From positions 496,001-560,000 of the forward strand of contig CAZMGV010000001.1 of the NCBI GenBank assembly GCA_964565925.1: a stretch of DNA of 64,000 bases, read 5' to 3'. The position numbers and the translations under genes are program-made. The notes beneath the pieces are model-generated. The model saw only the letters and a list, made by a program, of their open reading frames with translations. It did not search any database and was not told the DNA's origin. How positions within the stretch are numbered: the first letter of the stretch is position 1; every line of letters begins with the position of its first letter. Below are positions 31,588 to 39,793 of this stretch, one piece after another. This stretch comes from CAZMGV01 sp964565925 (lineage in GTDB: Bacteria; JAGRBM01; JAHCIT01).

Positions 31588-32685
31588 TTACGCGGCGGTA
31601 ACCGCGGACTGACGGCATGCCGGCCGGCGGACGAAATTTTCCACCAGAGCGACCAGCCGGTCGGCGTCCCGCCCCGGCACGTTTCCGAAACTGTGCCCCA
31701 TGAGGGACGGGAAGTGCGTCTCGATATGGCCGCCCTTCGAGCGGTAGAGCGCCGCGAACCGGCCGGTCATCTGCGGCGTCATGTTGGAATCACGCGCCCC
31801 CTGCACCACCAGCATCGGCGGAAAATCATCGGCGCCGCCGCTCTCCACGATGTGGAACGGGCTCGCCTGTTCCATCTCCGCCTCGCTGCGGAAGGCGCCT
31901 TCGTGGGCTTCCGTGAGTACCGGGTACATAACGGCTCGGCCGAGCGCGGACGCCCCCTGAAGATACAGGAACCACTGCACCGCGCGGCCGGCCAGATCGC
32001 CGAGCAGGCGGTTATCGCCCCGAAGCGCATCGATCTTAGTCAGCCAGGTAAAGAGGCCGCCCTGGATGTTGCTTTCACCAGCACCGCCGCCATCGGCACG
32101 CCGCTTCTCATGCAGCTTTGCGGCGACAGCGGTCGCCACCGGGCCGAACTCCGCAAACTTCGCCATGCGGTAGCGGGCCGGGACATCCAGTATCGGCCAG
32201 AGCGCCACCACCCAGTTCACCTGCGCGGAGGTTCCGGCCGGCGTGTCGAGCGCGGCGGTCGGTTCACCTTCGGCGCGGTCGGGCACCAGCCCGAGCAGCG
32301 TCGCCAGATGGCCGCCCGTGGAGCCGCCGATGGCCCCGATGTTCGCCGGGTCTATTCCCAGTTCGTCCGCGTGCGCACGCACCCACCGGGTGGCCGCGCG
32401 CAGATCGTTCAGAAAAATCGGCCACGGGTGCTGCGGCGCCTGGCGGAACTCCACCGAGCACATCACGAAGCCGCGCCTGGCCAGTTCGCGGCACCAGTAA
32501 AAGTTCACCGTGTGGTCAAAATGCGTCCACGCCCCGCCGTGAACGTCGATCATTGCCGGGAAAGCCCCCTTCCCCGATGGCCCGGCTACTGCCGGTGCCT
32601 GCGAAGGACGGTAGATCCGGATCTTCAGATCCTGCCCGTTCACGCGGGCGTAGACGCGGTCAGTGACGGTTATCTCGCAGCTCAT
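31588..32685 (-). CDS. Alpha/beta hydrolase (HSL/carboxylesterase type)
   Basis: A 365-residue esterase-like hydrolase. The oxyanion motif is HGGAW (IDVHGGAWTHFDH), the nucleophile elbow is GGSTGGH, the acid lies in VVQGARDSNMT and the His in LMGHSFGN. No signal peptide is seen. ATG at 32685 is 2 nt after the upstream stop (TGACCATG), so translation is coupled to the Coq4-VOC gene. Its ester or lactone substrate is unknown. Confidence 0.88.
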   Translation of the reverse strand: MSCEITVTDRVYARVNGQDLKIRIYRPSQAPAVAGPSGKGAFPAMIDVHGGAWTHFDHTVNFYWCRELARRGFVMCSVEFRQAPQHPWPIFLNDLRAATRWVRAHADELGIDPANIGAIGGSTGGHLATLLGLVPDRAEGEPTAALDTPAGTSAQVNWVVALWPILDVPARYRMAKFAEFGPVATAVAAKLHEKRRADGGGAGESNIQGGLFTWLTKIDALRGDNRLLGDLAGRAVQWFLYLQGASALGRAVMYPVLTEAHEGAFRSEAEMEQASPFHIVESGGADDFPPMLVVQGARDSNMTPQMTGRFAALYRSKGGHIETHFPSLMGHSFGNVPGRDADRLVALVENFVRRPACRQSAVTAA

Positions 32686-32687
32686 GG

Positions 32688-34046
32688 TCACGCCTTGATG
32701 TCCAGTTCCTTCTCCAGATCCAGCTCGTAGTTCCTGAAGTCGTCGATCCGGAAGTCGGAGACGGGTTTTCCGGCGTCGCGTTCCTTCTTCATCTCCTGCA
32801 CCTCTTCGCCGTCCACGAACAGCTCGCAGAAGTTGCCCGACGGATCGCGGAAGTAGAGCCCCTTCACCATGTCGTTGTGGTTCACGGCCCAGTCGATCTT
32901 CACCCCGGCGGACTTGAGCAGGTGATAGTAGGCCTTGAGCTCCTCCAGGTTCTGCGCGCGGTAACCCACATGCGAGAGGCCGGGTTTTAAATGCGCCCAC
33001 GCCACCGCCGCCGGCGGCACGACGGTCTTGCGGCCGGACTTCGACGCCTCGCCTTTCCAGCGGGACTTCAGCATGTTGAACACGCGCGGGGCGTTCCTGA
33101 CGATCCCCCGCACGGTGCTGAACGGCCCCGTGGGCCAGGCCTCCTGCAGAGCGATCGTATGGTGGTCGTCGCCGGAGGTCATAAAAGTCACGCCCAGCCG
33201 GTCGTCGCGGGCGGCGACCTCGTAGCCGTACACCCGGGCGTAGAAGTTCTCGGCGCGCTTGCGGTCCTGGACGTTGAGCGCCACATGCGAGAGCTTCGGC
33301 GTGGTCTTGGGCGTGAGGTCCGGCCGTGATACCGGCCGCTCGGCAATGCCCAGTTCCCGGCGGACGTCATGAATAGGTCGGCTCATCTGGTCTTCCCACC
33401 TCACGAGCAGCAGGTTCGCCGTGCGTCTTCCGAACCGGTACGCCTCGAGCAGCCGCTCGCGGCCCTCCCAGAGCTGGCGCGGGTTGTTGCGCAGCAGGAA
33501 CGCCACGTATCCCATCGCAAAGAGGATGTGATTGACCGCGTGATTCTGGGCGTAGAGATAGAGTTCCACTTCCATCTCGCCAATCGGGTCGTAGGCCTCG
33601 TAGCCGAGGATGAAGTGGAACAGGTCGTGGAGGTGCGCGATCCGGTAGATGAGATAGGTGGCGGGGGAATCGACCACGAGATATTCGAGGAAAATGTTGT
33701 CGAGCTTGCGCTCCTTCACATAGCGGCCGTATTCGTACCCGAGAGTCCCCTTCGGAAGCGACTCGAACATCCGGATCGCCGCCTGCGTGGAAAGATCCGG
33801 CATGGAGCGCTGCTCGTAGAGGTCGAGCAGCCGCTGGTCTTTCAATATATCCAGCCGTGAGCCTGTGTAATCCAGCAGGTCGTATACCGGGAAGTTCTCG
33901 ATCCCCTCGAAGGCGAACCGGGTCTGGCCCGTGTCCTTGCTGATCTCGATCGCCGCGTTCAGCGAAATCATCGCCTCGCGCAGGTAGTTCCGGTTGTTGG
34001 GGTCGGCCCGCCTGACCTTGTCCGTCCACTTTTCACCGCTCGCCAT
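32688..34046 (-). CDS. Coq4-like / vicinal-oxygen-chelate fusion protein
   Basis: A 452-residue two-domain protein. Residues about 20-235 resemble ubiquinone-biosynthesis protein Coq4, including its metal motif HDLFH (H140, D141, H144) followed by Glu157 in PIGEME. Coq4 is known to act in oxidative decarboxylation of the quinone ring. Residues about 248-415 form a VOC (glyoxalase/extradiol dioxygenase-like) domain with metal-ligand candidates in LSHVAL, LSHVGYR and FCELF. It sits 16 nt after a TetR gene and is coupled to the esterase. The fusion suggests ring chemistry on a quinone-like or aromatic compound, but this is inference. Confidence 0.8.
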   Translation of the reverse strand: MASGEKWTDKVRRADPNNRNYLREAMISLNAAIEISKDTGQTRFAFEGIENFPVYDLLDYTGSRLDILKDQRLLDLYEQRSMPDLSTQAAIRMFESLPKGTLGYEYGRYVKERKLDNIFLEYLVVDSPATYLIYRIAHLHDLFHFILGYEAYDPIGEMEVELYLYAQNHAVNHILFAMGYVAFLLRNNPRQLWEGRERLLEAYRFGRRTANLLLVRWEDQMSRPIHDVRRELGIAERPVSRPDLTPKTTPKLSHVALNVQDRKRAENFYARVYGYEVAARDDRLGVTFMTSGDDHHTIALQEAWPTGPFSTVRGIVRNAPRVFNMLKSRWKGEASKSGRKTVVPPAAVAWAHLKPGLSHVGYRAQNLEELKAYYHLLKSAGVKIDWAVNHNDMVKGLYFRDPSGNFCELFVDGEEVQEMKKERDAGKPVSDFRIDDFRNYELDLEKELDIKA

Positions 34047-34062
34047 GGCCTCTTCTCCCTAT

Positions 34063-34728
34063 TCAGTCTGCTTTCACGCGCACCCGGTCGAAAAACGAAT
34101 CCAGAATCTCTTCAAGCACCTGTTCCTGGTACTGGCGAAACACCGGCTCCATCCGGGCGCTGCGCCGCTGGATGAAACCCTGCACGCTGGTCCACAGCGC
34201 CAGCGCGAAGACGGTCGGGTCGCCCTTGAACCGGAACACCCCCGCCTTCTGCCCTTCGAACAGGTGCCGGACGAACTTCTGCGCGCTCTTCACCTCGCGG
34301 AGCATCACCTGCTCGGTGAACTCCATCCCCGGGGTCAGCGCGATCAGTTCGTAGACGTGCGGTTCCCGGTGCGCGAAGCCGGCGACGGCATGTATGCCGG
34401 CTCGCACGGCGCCTTCATAATCATCCGGGTTTTTCTGGCGGCTGCCTTCCACCACCGGTTCCATGATCTGGTCCAGCCGGTCCCACGCCCGCAGGCGCAG
34501 CTCGTCGAGGATGCCCTCGCGCGTCTGGAAGTACGAGAACGGCAGGCCCACCGCCACACCGGCACGGAGTGCCAGCTTGCGCGTCGTAAACTCGCCGACC
34601 CCGCCCCGGGTCACCATGTCCCACGCGATGTCGATCAGCCGCTCCCGGGTTTCGTCGGCCTGGACTTTTCGCTGGCTCACGGCGGTCATGGCGGGTCTCG
34701 CTTTCGGCTCATCTTGAGCATTGCTCAT
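34063..34728 (-). CDS. TetR-family transcriptional regulator
   Basis: A 221-residue TetR protein: N-terminal HTH with LIDIAWDMVTRGGVGEFTTRKLALRAGVAVG split around residues 30-65 and SYFQTREGILDEL, then a helical ligand-binding domain. The ATG at 34728 lies inside the first of two tandem palindromes; the ATG at 34689 is an alternative start. An upstream start at 34776 would put the likely -10 (TATATT) inside the coding region. It is the first gene of an operon with the Coq4-VOC, esterase and TSUP genes, which it probably represses together with itself. Confidence 0.88.
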   Translation of the reverse strand: MSNAQDEPKARPAMTAVSQRKVQADETRERLIDIAWDMVTRGGVGEFTTRKLALRAGVAVGLPFSYFQTREGILDELRLRAWDRLDQIMEPVVEGSRQKNPDDYEGAVRAGIHAVAGFAHREPHVYELIALTPGMEFTEQVMLREVKSAQKFVRHLFEGQKAGVFRFKGDPTVFALALWTSVQGFIQRRSARMEPVFRQYQEQVLEEILDSFFDRVRVKAD

Positions 34729-34741
34729 TGAGCGATGCTCA
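34715..34741. promoter_or_regulatory. Tandem palindromic operator at the TetR start
   Basis: Two 13-bp palindromic sites, TGAGCATTGCTCA (34715-34727) and TGAGCGATGCTCA (34729-34741), are separated by 1 nt and share TGAGC/GCTCA arms. They overlap the TetR start codon and adjoin TATATT on the minus strand. This is the layout expected for autorepression by the adjacent TetR. Confidence 0.75.
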
Positions 34742-34978
34742 AATATAAACATAGCCAAAGCCAAGGGGCAATACATTTTTTATAACTCACTGTTATTATT
34801 TGATTATTTTAGATTTCGCCGGGTTGTTCGCAAGGCTGCGCAATCCCCAAATACAGAACCGCCGGGGCCCGTTCGGGCACCTTCTACGTCGACTCCACGA
34901 ACCGCATTACCGACACCGGGGTATACTGCGACCTCGGGCCGGGTACCGTCGGGTTCCTCCAGTAGCGAACGGTGTTCC

Positions 34979-35800
34979 CTACAGGTTGAACTGGTAGTTC
35001 GCCCTCAGGCACGCCTCCTCGAACCCGCAGCGGCGCATATTGGCGAGCGAGGGGTTCGGGGAGTCGGGGATCAGGCCGGTTTCCGTCTCGATGGCGGTGC
35101 AGCCTTTCTCGATCGCCAGGCGGATCCGGCTGGTCATCACCGCACCCTGCCCGCCCCGGCGGCGATAGTCCGGCAGCGTGCCGCCAAGGCCCAGCCAGGC
35201 ATTCCTGCCGTCCACGAACAGGAGGCCGCCGCCGGCGATCTTCCCGCCGTCCGTGACGGCGACCGCGGTCCATCCGGGCCGCCGGATTATTGCGGCAATC
35301 CACGCGGCCATGGGCGGCGGCATCCCGTGGCACTCCGCGATCACCGGGGCCAGCAGATCGGCCCGGTCCGGACCGATGAGTTCGAGCCGGAGCGAGGTCT
35401 GGACGGGTTCCGGCAGCCGGGCGTCGCGGAGCATCTTCGCCCACACCTTCACCTTCGGCATCGCGGCGCCCCGGGCCTCAAGCCATTTCCCGATCTGCGG
35501 CGGCTTCGCGCCCGGGACCAGATGCAGCCAGAATTTTTTCACGCCGGCCGAGCGGTAAGTCCCGATGATCCGGCCAAGCGCGTCATCGGTGGCGTCTTCG
35601 CCGTTCCCGAAGCCGGTCACGCGGTTGAAAAGCGTCTGCGGGATGCCGGGAGCGATAAACAGCGTCGCGCCGCCGTGGCGCTCCGTGCGTGCGCCAGTCC
35701 CCTTCGCCATGGGCGGCGGCATCGCCGCGTACATGTCCGCCCACGCGGCCGTTTCGATCCCGTCGGCGAGGAGCGCCGGGTCTTGTCCGTTCCAGTTCAT
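34979..35800 (-). CDS. GNAT-family N-acetyltransferase
   Basis: A 273-residue protein whose C-terminal part has the GNAT acetyl-CoA motif A, LGGTLPDYRRRGGQGAVM, preceded by a GGLLFVDG strand. The N-terminal half resembles a second, degenerate GNAT-like lobe (LHLVPGAKPP). The start at 35800 is preceded by TATACA 9 nt upstream; the in-frame extension to 36046 would be antisense to the kinase gene. The substrate is unknown. It is divergent from the hybrid kinase. Confidence 0.8.
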   Translation of the reverse strand: MNWNGQDPALLADGIETAAWADMYAAMPPPMAKGTGARTERHGGATLFIAPGIPQTLFNRVTGFGNGEDATDDALGRIIGTYRSAGVKKFWLHLVPGAKPPQIGKWLEARGAAMPKVKVWAKMLRDARLPEPVQTSLRLELIGPDRADLLAPVIAECHGMPPPMAAWIAAIIRRPGWTAVAVTDGGKIAGGGLLFVDGRNAWLGLGGTLPDYRRRGGQGAVMTSRIRLAIEKGCTAIETETGLIPDSPNPSLANMRRCGFEEACLRANYQFNL

Positions 35801-35919
35801 AGACCCGGCTGTATAACACCTGGAATGGACCCGTTCACGTCCACCGCCATCGCATGGCGCCCATGCGCAGGGACCGGTGCACTCCGGCGATAATATTGCT
35901 GGGATGGGCCCGGAATGAT

Positions 35920-35928
35920 TGGTATAAT
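35920..35928 (+). promoter_or_regulatory. Extended -10 promoter of the hybrid kinase gene
   Basis: TGGTATAAT is a perfect TGn-TATAAT extended -10 element 23 nt before the kinase ATG, giving a leader of roughly 17 nt. No convincing -35 is seen, as is usual with extended -10 promoters. Confidence 0.55.
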
Positions 35929-35951
35929 TCCTGACAGGGTTACGGGAAATC

Positions 35952-37733
35952 ATGGTCATTCCGAGTGTCAGCTGGCGTGAAGTCGCCCTGAGCCGCCTGA
36001 GCAAGACGGGTTCGTTCGTGTTCGGCCCCGTCGTGCTAGCCGCCAACTTCTTTACCCCGGGACTCAGGGACCATCCAGGGATCCTGGCCTTCTTTACCCT
36101 GCTTTATTTTGTCTGGATTTACGCGGCCTTCAGCCGGAACCTCTCATATGAAACCCGGGCCGTCGTCTTCCTGTCCGTCCTGTTCAGCTATGCGGTCAGC
36201 CTCCTGTGGAAGATCGGTTTCAGCGCCGACCCCACGCTGGTCATGGTGGCCGCGTGTCTGCTGGGCGGTGTCTGGCTGGGCCGGAATACGGGGCTGGGCC
36301 TCGTCCTGGCCTGCGGGACGCTGATCGCGGTCTATGGCTATCTGGATTCCCGCGGCCTCGTGCCGTCGACCGGGCTCCCGGGTCCGGGCCAGATCGGTTC
36401 CGGCAACTGGATACGCATTACCGCCGCCTTCGTGGCGGTCACCGGATTCCTGGGCGAATTTCTCGGCTATCTGATCGAGCGGTACGAGACGACGGTGAAG
36501 GAAAACACCGAAGCCCTGCGGCGGATACAGGAAGAACAGGCGCAGCGGGAACAGGCGGAAGTGAAAAGCCGCCGGGCTGCGGAGGCGCTGGCGGAGGCCC
36601 AGAAACTGGAGGCGGTCGGGCGGCTGGCGAGCGGCGTCGCCCACGACTTCAACAACGCGCTGGGCGCGATCATGGGGTGGCTGCACCTGATCCGCTCCCC
36701 CCGGACCAGCGAGGCCGACCGTCAGCTGGGGCTGGAGTCCATCACCCGGTCGGCGGAACGCGCGTCGCAGCTCACCCGCCAGCTCCTCACGCTGGGCCGC
36801 AAGGGCGTCCGCACGCCGCGGCCTACGGCCGTACGGCCGTTCCTCGAGGATCTGGTGCAGACGATCACGCGCCTGTTCCCGGCCAACATCCGGATCGGGC
36901 TGGACGCCGGCGACACGCCCGCGGTCGTAGTGGACGAATCCCAGTTCGAGCAGATCCTGCTCAACCTGACCCTGAACGCCCGGGACGCGATGCCAAACGG
37001 CGGACGGCTGGACATCTCGGCCAGACGGGCGGCACCAGCCGAGGTCCAGGGGCTAGCCTCCGGCACGGACTACGTGACGATCACCGTACGGGACAGCGGC
37101 TCAGGCATCGACGAAGCGGTCCGGTCACGCATTTTCGAACCGTTCTTCACTACGAAGTCCCTTGCCACCGGTACGGGGCTCGGCCTTGCGACCGTTCACG
37201 CCATCGTCGAGGAAACCGGCGGGCGCATCCGGGTCGAGAGCGCGCCGGGAGAAGGCACCACCTTTCACATCCTGCTGCCGGCCGCCGCCGGCGAGGCCGT
37301 GAAAGCCCCCGAAACGCCCAGGCCCGCCCTCGTAGACGGAAAGGGCTACACCGTGCTGGTGGTGGAAGACGAACCGGCGATACGGATCATGCAGGTCAAG
37401 GTGCTCGAGTATGCGGGGTTCACGGTTCTGGAGGCCGGTAACGGCGAAACCGCGCTGAAACTGGCGATGGAACATCCAGATCGCATCGATCTTCTGCTCA
37501 CCGATGCCGTCATTCCGGGGCTCGGCGCGAAAGCCCTCATTGACGCTTTCCGCAACCGCTTTCCCGAGACGGCAGTGCTGGTCTGCTCCGGTTACGTCGA
37601 GGAAGACACGCTCCTCAGGCACATCACCTCGGGGCTCTACAGCTTCCTGCAGAAGCCGTTCACCGCCCAGCAGCTGCTGGAGGCGGTATATCAGGCGATC
37701 ACCGCATCGAACATGACGCGCCGGACCGCTTGA
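35952..37733 (+). CDS. Hybrid sensor histidine kinase (membrane)
   Basis: A 593-residue protein with about six transmembrane helices (15-175), a coiled coil (178-220), HisKA with phospho-acceptor H231 in VAHDFNNALG, an HATPase domain with N box NLTLNARDAM (338-347), G1 DSGSGID and G2 GTGLGLAT, and a C-terminal receiver with phospho-acceptor D518 (LLLTDAVIPG). No periplasmic sensor domain is visible. The layout resembles CckA-type or FixL-like hybrid kinases. A phosphorelay partner is not adjacent; the NtrC-type regulator at 1584 is a distant candidate. Confidence 0.93.
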   Translation: MVIPSVSWREVALSRLSKTGSFVFGPVVLAANFFTPGLRDHPGILAFFTLLYFVWIYAAFSRNLSYETRAVVFLSVLFSYAVSLLWKIGFSADPTLVMVAACLLGGVWLGRNTGLGLVLACGTLIAVYGYLDSRGLVPSTGLPGPGQIGSGNWIRITAAFVAVTGFLGEFLGYLIERYETTVKENTEALRRIQEEQAQREQAEVKSRRAAEALAEAQKLEAVGRLASGVAHDFNNALGAIMGWLHLIRSPRTSEADRQLGLESITRSAERASQLTRQLLTLGRKGVRTPRPTAVRPFLEDLVQTITRLFPANIRIGLDAGDTPAVVVDESQFEQILLNLTLNARDAMPNGGRLDISARRAAPAEVQGLASGTDYVTITVRDSGSGIDEAVRSRIFEPFFTTKSLATGTGLGLATVHAIVEETGGRIRVESAPGEGTTFHILLPAAAGEAVKAPETPRPALVDGKGYTVLVVEDEPAIRIMQVKVLEYAGFTVLEAGNGETALKLAMEHPDRIDLLLTDAVIPGLGAKALIDAFRNRFPETAVLVCSGYVEEDTLLRHITSGLYSFLQKPFTAQQLLEAVYQAITASNMTRRTA

Positions 37734-37797
37734 TCGGCCGCCTGACCGACCACCGCCTGACCAGCCACCTGAGTGGGAAGCCGCTCTTCACACGACC

Positions 37798-37834
37798 AAA
37801 GAAAACCGGCGGCGCCCCTTCGGGCGCCCGCCGG
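37798..37834 (-). terminator. Intrinsic terminator of the diiron protein gene
   Basis: Minus-strand stem of 11 bp with one bulged C (37806-37834), a 6-nt loop and a T-rich run TTTTCTTT immediately after it (37798-37805). It lies about 30 nt beyond the stop of the ferritin-like gene. Confidence 0.75.
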
Positions 37835-37862
37835 CTGCTCAAGACCGTTCAGAATTTAAAGG

Positions 37863-39113
37863 TCAGGCGGCCTGTTCCTGCCGGCGCTCGTACACCTTGT
37901 CCATCTGTTTCTTGATGGCGTTGTAGCGGCGTTCGCCGATTCCGCCGAACACGTCCTGACCGTAGATCTCGCGTTCGAGCTTCTCCATGTCGGGATCGAT
38001 ATCGCCCTCGTGACGGAGCGTGTAGTCGACGAAGCCCTTGTAGTTCTCCGGCTCCCACCGCATGAAGTAGGTGTTGATCGCGAGGTTGTAGGCCATCAAC
38101 AGCTCGTCGCGTTTCTGCGGGAGCGGCATGCCCGAGCGTTCGGCCAGCCGGGTCACCTTGGCGACGAACTTGCCGAAGAAGCTGAACACGTCCATTCCCA
38201 GCGCCTCGAAATACGGGCGGTAGTCGAAGATAGCCCCGATGGCCGGCGCCAGCATCAGCGCCCGGCTGACCTGGTAGCGCTTGTTCTTCGTGACGTGCTC
38301 CGGAATGAGGCCTTCCTGGTTGTAGTTCTGCGGAAAGCCCACGTGGCGGGCCTCGTCGCGGTGGAACTGGTGCATGATGTCCTCGATCCCCGGGTAGTGC
38401 GCGAAGGTCGAGAAGATGCTGGTGGCAAAGCTCTCGAGCATCACGTTCATGCCGAACAGCCGGTTGTATGGCTCGGCGCGCGCGACGCTCTCGAAGAGGA
38501 ACTTGGCCGAGTTGTGGACCGGCTTGAGGATTCCCAGCGTGCGCAGCATCTCGCGGAGCACGATGAAGTGCTTGGCCTCTTCCATCACCTGCAGCGACAT
38601 GCCCATGCGGGCGCCGGTGCCGGTGACGTGCGGGATCAGCGTGGCGGAAGTATAGAGCGCATACGCCTCGCCGTGGCAGATGAGAGACAGTATCCAGCCC
38701 AGCGCTTCGCGCTGCTCCGGCGTCGTGGCGGCCTCGAACCGGCGGCGCACGTCTTCGGATGTGGCCTTCTTCATCATCTCTTTGGTTTCGTCGATCTCGC
38801 GGATCGATCCGCCGCGCTGCTTGTCGGGATTCTGCTTCTCGAGGTTCGTCGCGTCGGTAAAACCCAGATACGGGGCGGCGACTTCGGCCTTCCAGATGTT
38901 GGCGAGCGCTTTTTCGTAGTTGCGGCTCGTCAGCACTTCCATTTCGCCGCCCACGAAGTTGGCGGTCTTGTCGTCGTAGGTGTTCACGAGGTGGCCGTCG
39001 ACGTAGCCACGGGCGCGGTCCTCGTATTTGCGGTAAAGTCCCGACACGCCGTAGAAGGCTGCGTCAGCCGCTTTGTCGAGAGTACGGTAGGCCAGTTTCC
39101 GAACAGGATTCAT
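37863..39113 (-). CDS. Ferritin-like diiron oxygenase (AurF/R2-like)
   Basis: A 416-residue helical protein carrying two sets of carboxylate-histidine ligands spaced as in diiron four-helix bundles: E149 (HGEAYALY), E179-x-x-H182 (EEAKH), E227 (MLESFATS) and E254-x-x-H257 (DEARH). It should bind a di-iron or Mn/Fe centre and activate oxygen; the substrate is unknown. GGAGGT lies 8 nt before ATG. A perfect palindrome lies 62 nt upstream, so the gene is probably under repressor control. Confidence 0.85.
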   Translation of the reverse strand: MNPVRKLAYRTLDKAADAAFYGVSGLYRKYEDRARGYVDGHLVNTYDDKTANFVGGEMEVLTSRNYEKALANIWKAEVAAPYLGFTDATNLEKQNPDKQRGGSIREIDETKEMMKKATSEDVRRRFEAATTPEQREALGWILSLICHGEAYALYTSATLIPHVTGTGARMGMSLQVMEEAKHFIVLREMLRTLGILKPVHNSAKFLFESVARAEPYNRLFGMNVMLESFATSIFSTFAHYPGIEDIMHQFHRDEARHVGFPQNYNQEGLIPEHVTKNKRYQVSRALMLAPAIGAIFDYRPYFEALGMDVFSFFGKFVAKVTRLAERSGMPLPQKRDELLMAYNLAINTYFMRWEPENYKGFVDYTLRHEGDIDPDMEKLEREIYGQDVFGGIGERRYNAIKKQMDKVYERRQEQAA

Positions 39114-39174
39114 TCAGCGATACCTCCATCTGTCGGTTACCGCCGGGGGAGGCGATAACTCGTCCGTCCGCAAT

Positions 39175-39192
39175 AAAGACATTACTGTCTTT
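39175..39192. promoter_or_regulatory. Perfect palindrome upstream of the diiron gene, candidate operator
   Basis: AAAGACA-TTAC-TGTCTTT is a perfect 7-bp inverted repeat with a 4-nt centre. On the minus strand it overlaps TAATGT, which could serve as a -10 for the diiron gene starting at 39113. The size suits a TetR- or GntR-type dimer; the regulator is not identified. Confidence 0.5.
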
Positions 39193-39337
39193 TCGGAGTC
39201 AGGTCAAGGCGAATTGCGCAGTGCGGCAAAGTAGTGGGCGACGGGGCTTGCCATGCGGTCATTGTGAGCAAAGCCGCCGCTCTCCGCCATGGCCCTCGCC
39301 CCGGCCGCGTGCCATAGTCAACGGAACCCTTAACGAT

Positions 39338-39793
39338 ATGGCCGAGTTGCAACCCTCACATTCCGGGCCTCCGCCGCAGTCAGCGGCACAGCCGGCGCCG
39401 CGCCCCCTGCCTTGGCCGCTTGTGGCGCTGCTCGTGGCCGCGCTCCTGGGCGGGTTTGCCGAAACCGCCTGGGTGGTCCGCCGCGAGATCCATGAAGTCG
39501 ATGTCGCCCGCAACGAGACGCCCAACGAACTGAACCTGGACTGGGCCTACCGGAGCGAGAACAAGGAAGCGCTCGACCGGTTCCGCCGGTTGCAGGAGAC
39601 CGCCAAAACCGGCGGCGTGCGCGAGTTTTACTGGATCTATCCCGAAGACCGGGGCATGAGCCCGCTTTCCACGCAGCGGTACCTGGCCGCGTCGCTGCTC
39701 TACCCGCGCATGATGCACCGCCGCGTGGTGAAGGAGTGCCCGCGCACGCCGGGCGAACCGCTCTCGGAGGTCGTGGACGAATGCAAAGGCTGA
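39338..39793 (+). CDS. Single-pass membrane protein, hypothetical
   Basis: A 151-residue protein with a Pro/Ala-rich N-terminus, one transmembrane helix near 28-50 (LVALLVAALLGGFAETAWVV) and an external domain containing YWIYPEDRGMSPLSTQRYLAASLLYPR. I do not recognise a family. The start is chosen at the ATG at 39338; no strong ribosome site is seen. Its 3' end overlaps the next gene by 13 nt, so it probably works with that GT39-like membrane protein. Confidence 0.7.
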   Translation: MAELQPSHSGPPPQSAAQPAPRPLPWPLVALLVAALLGGFAETAWVVRREIHEVDVARNETPNELNLDWAYRSENKEALDRFRRLQETAKTGGVREFYWIYPEDRGMSPLSTQRYLAASLLYPRMMHRRVVKECPRTPGEPLSEVVDECKG

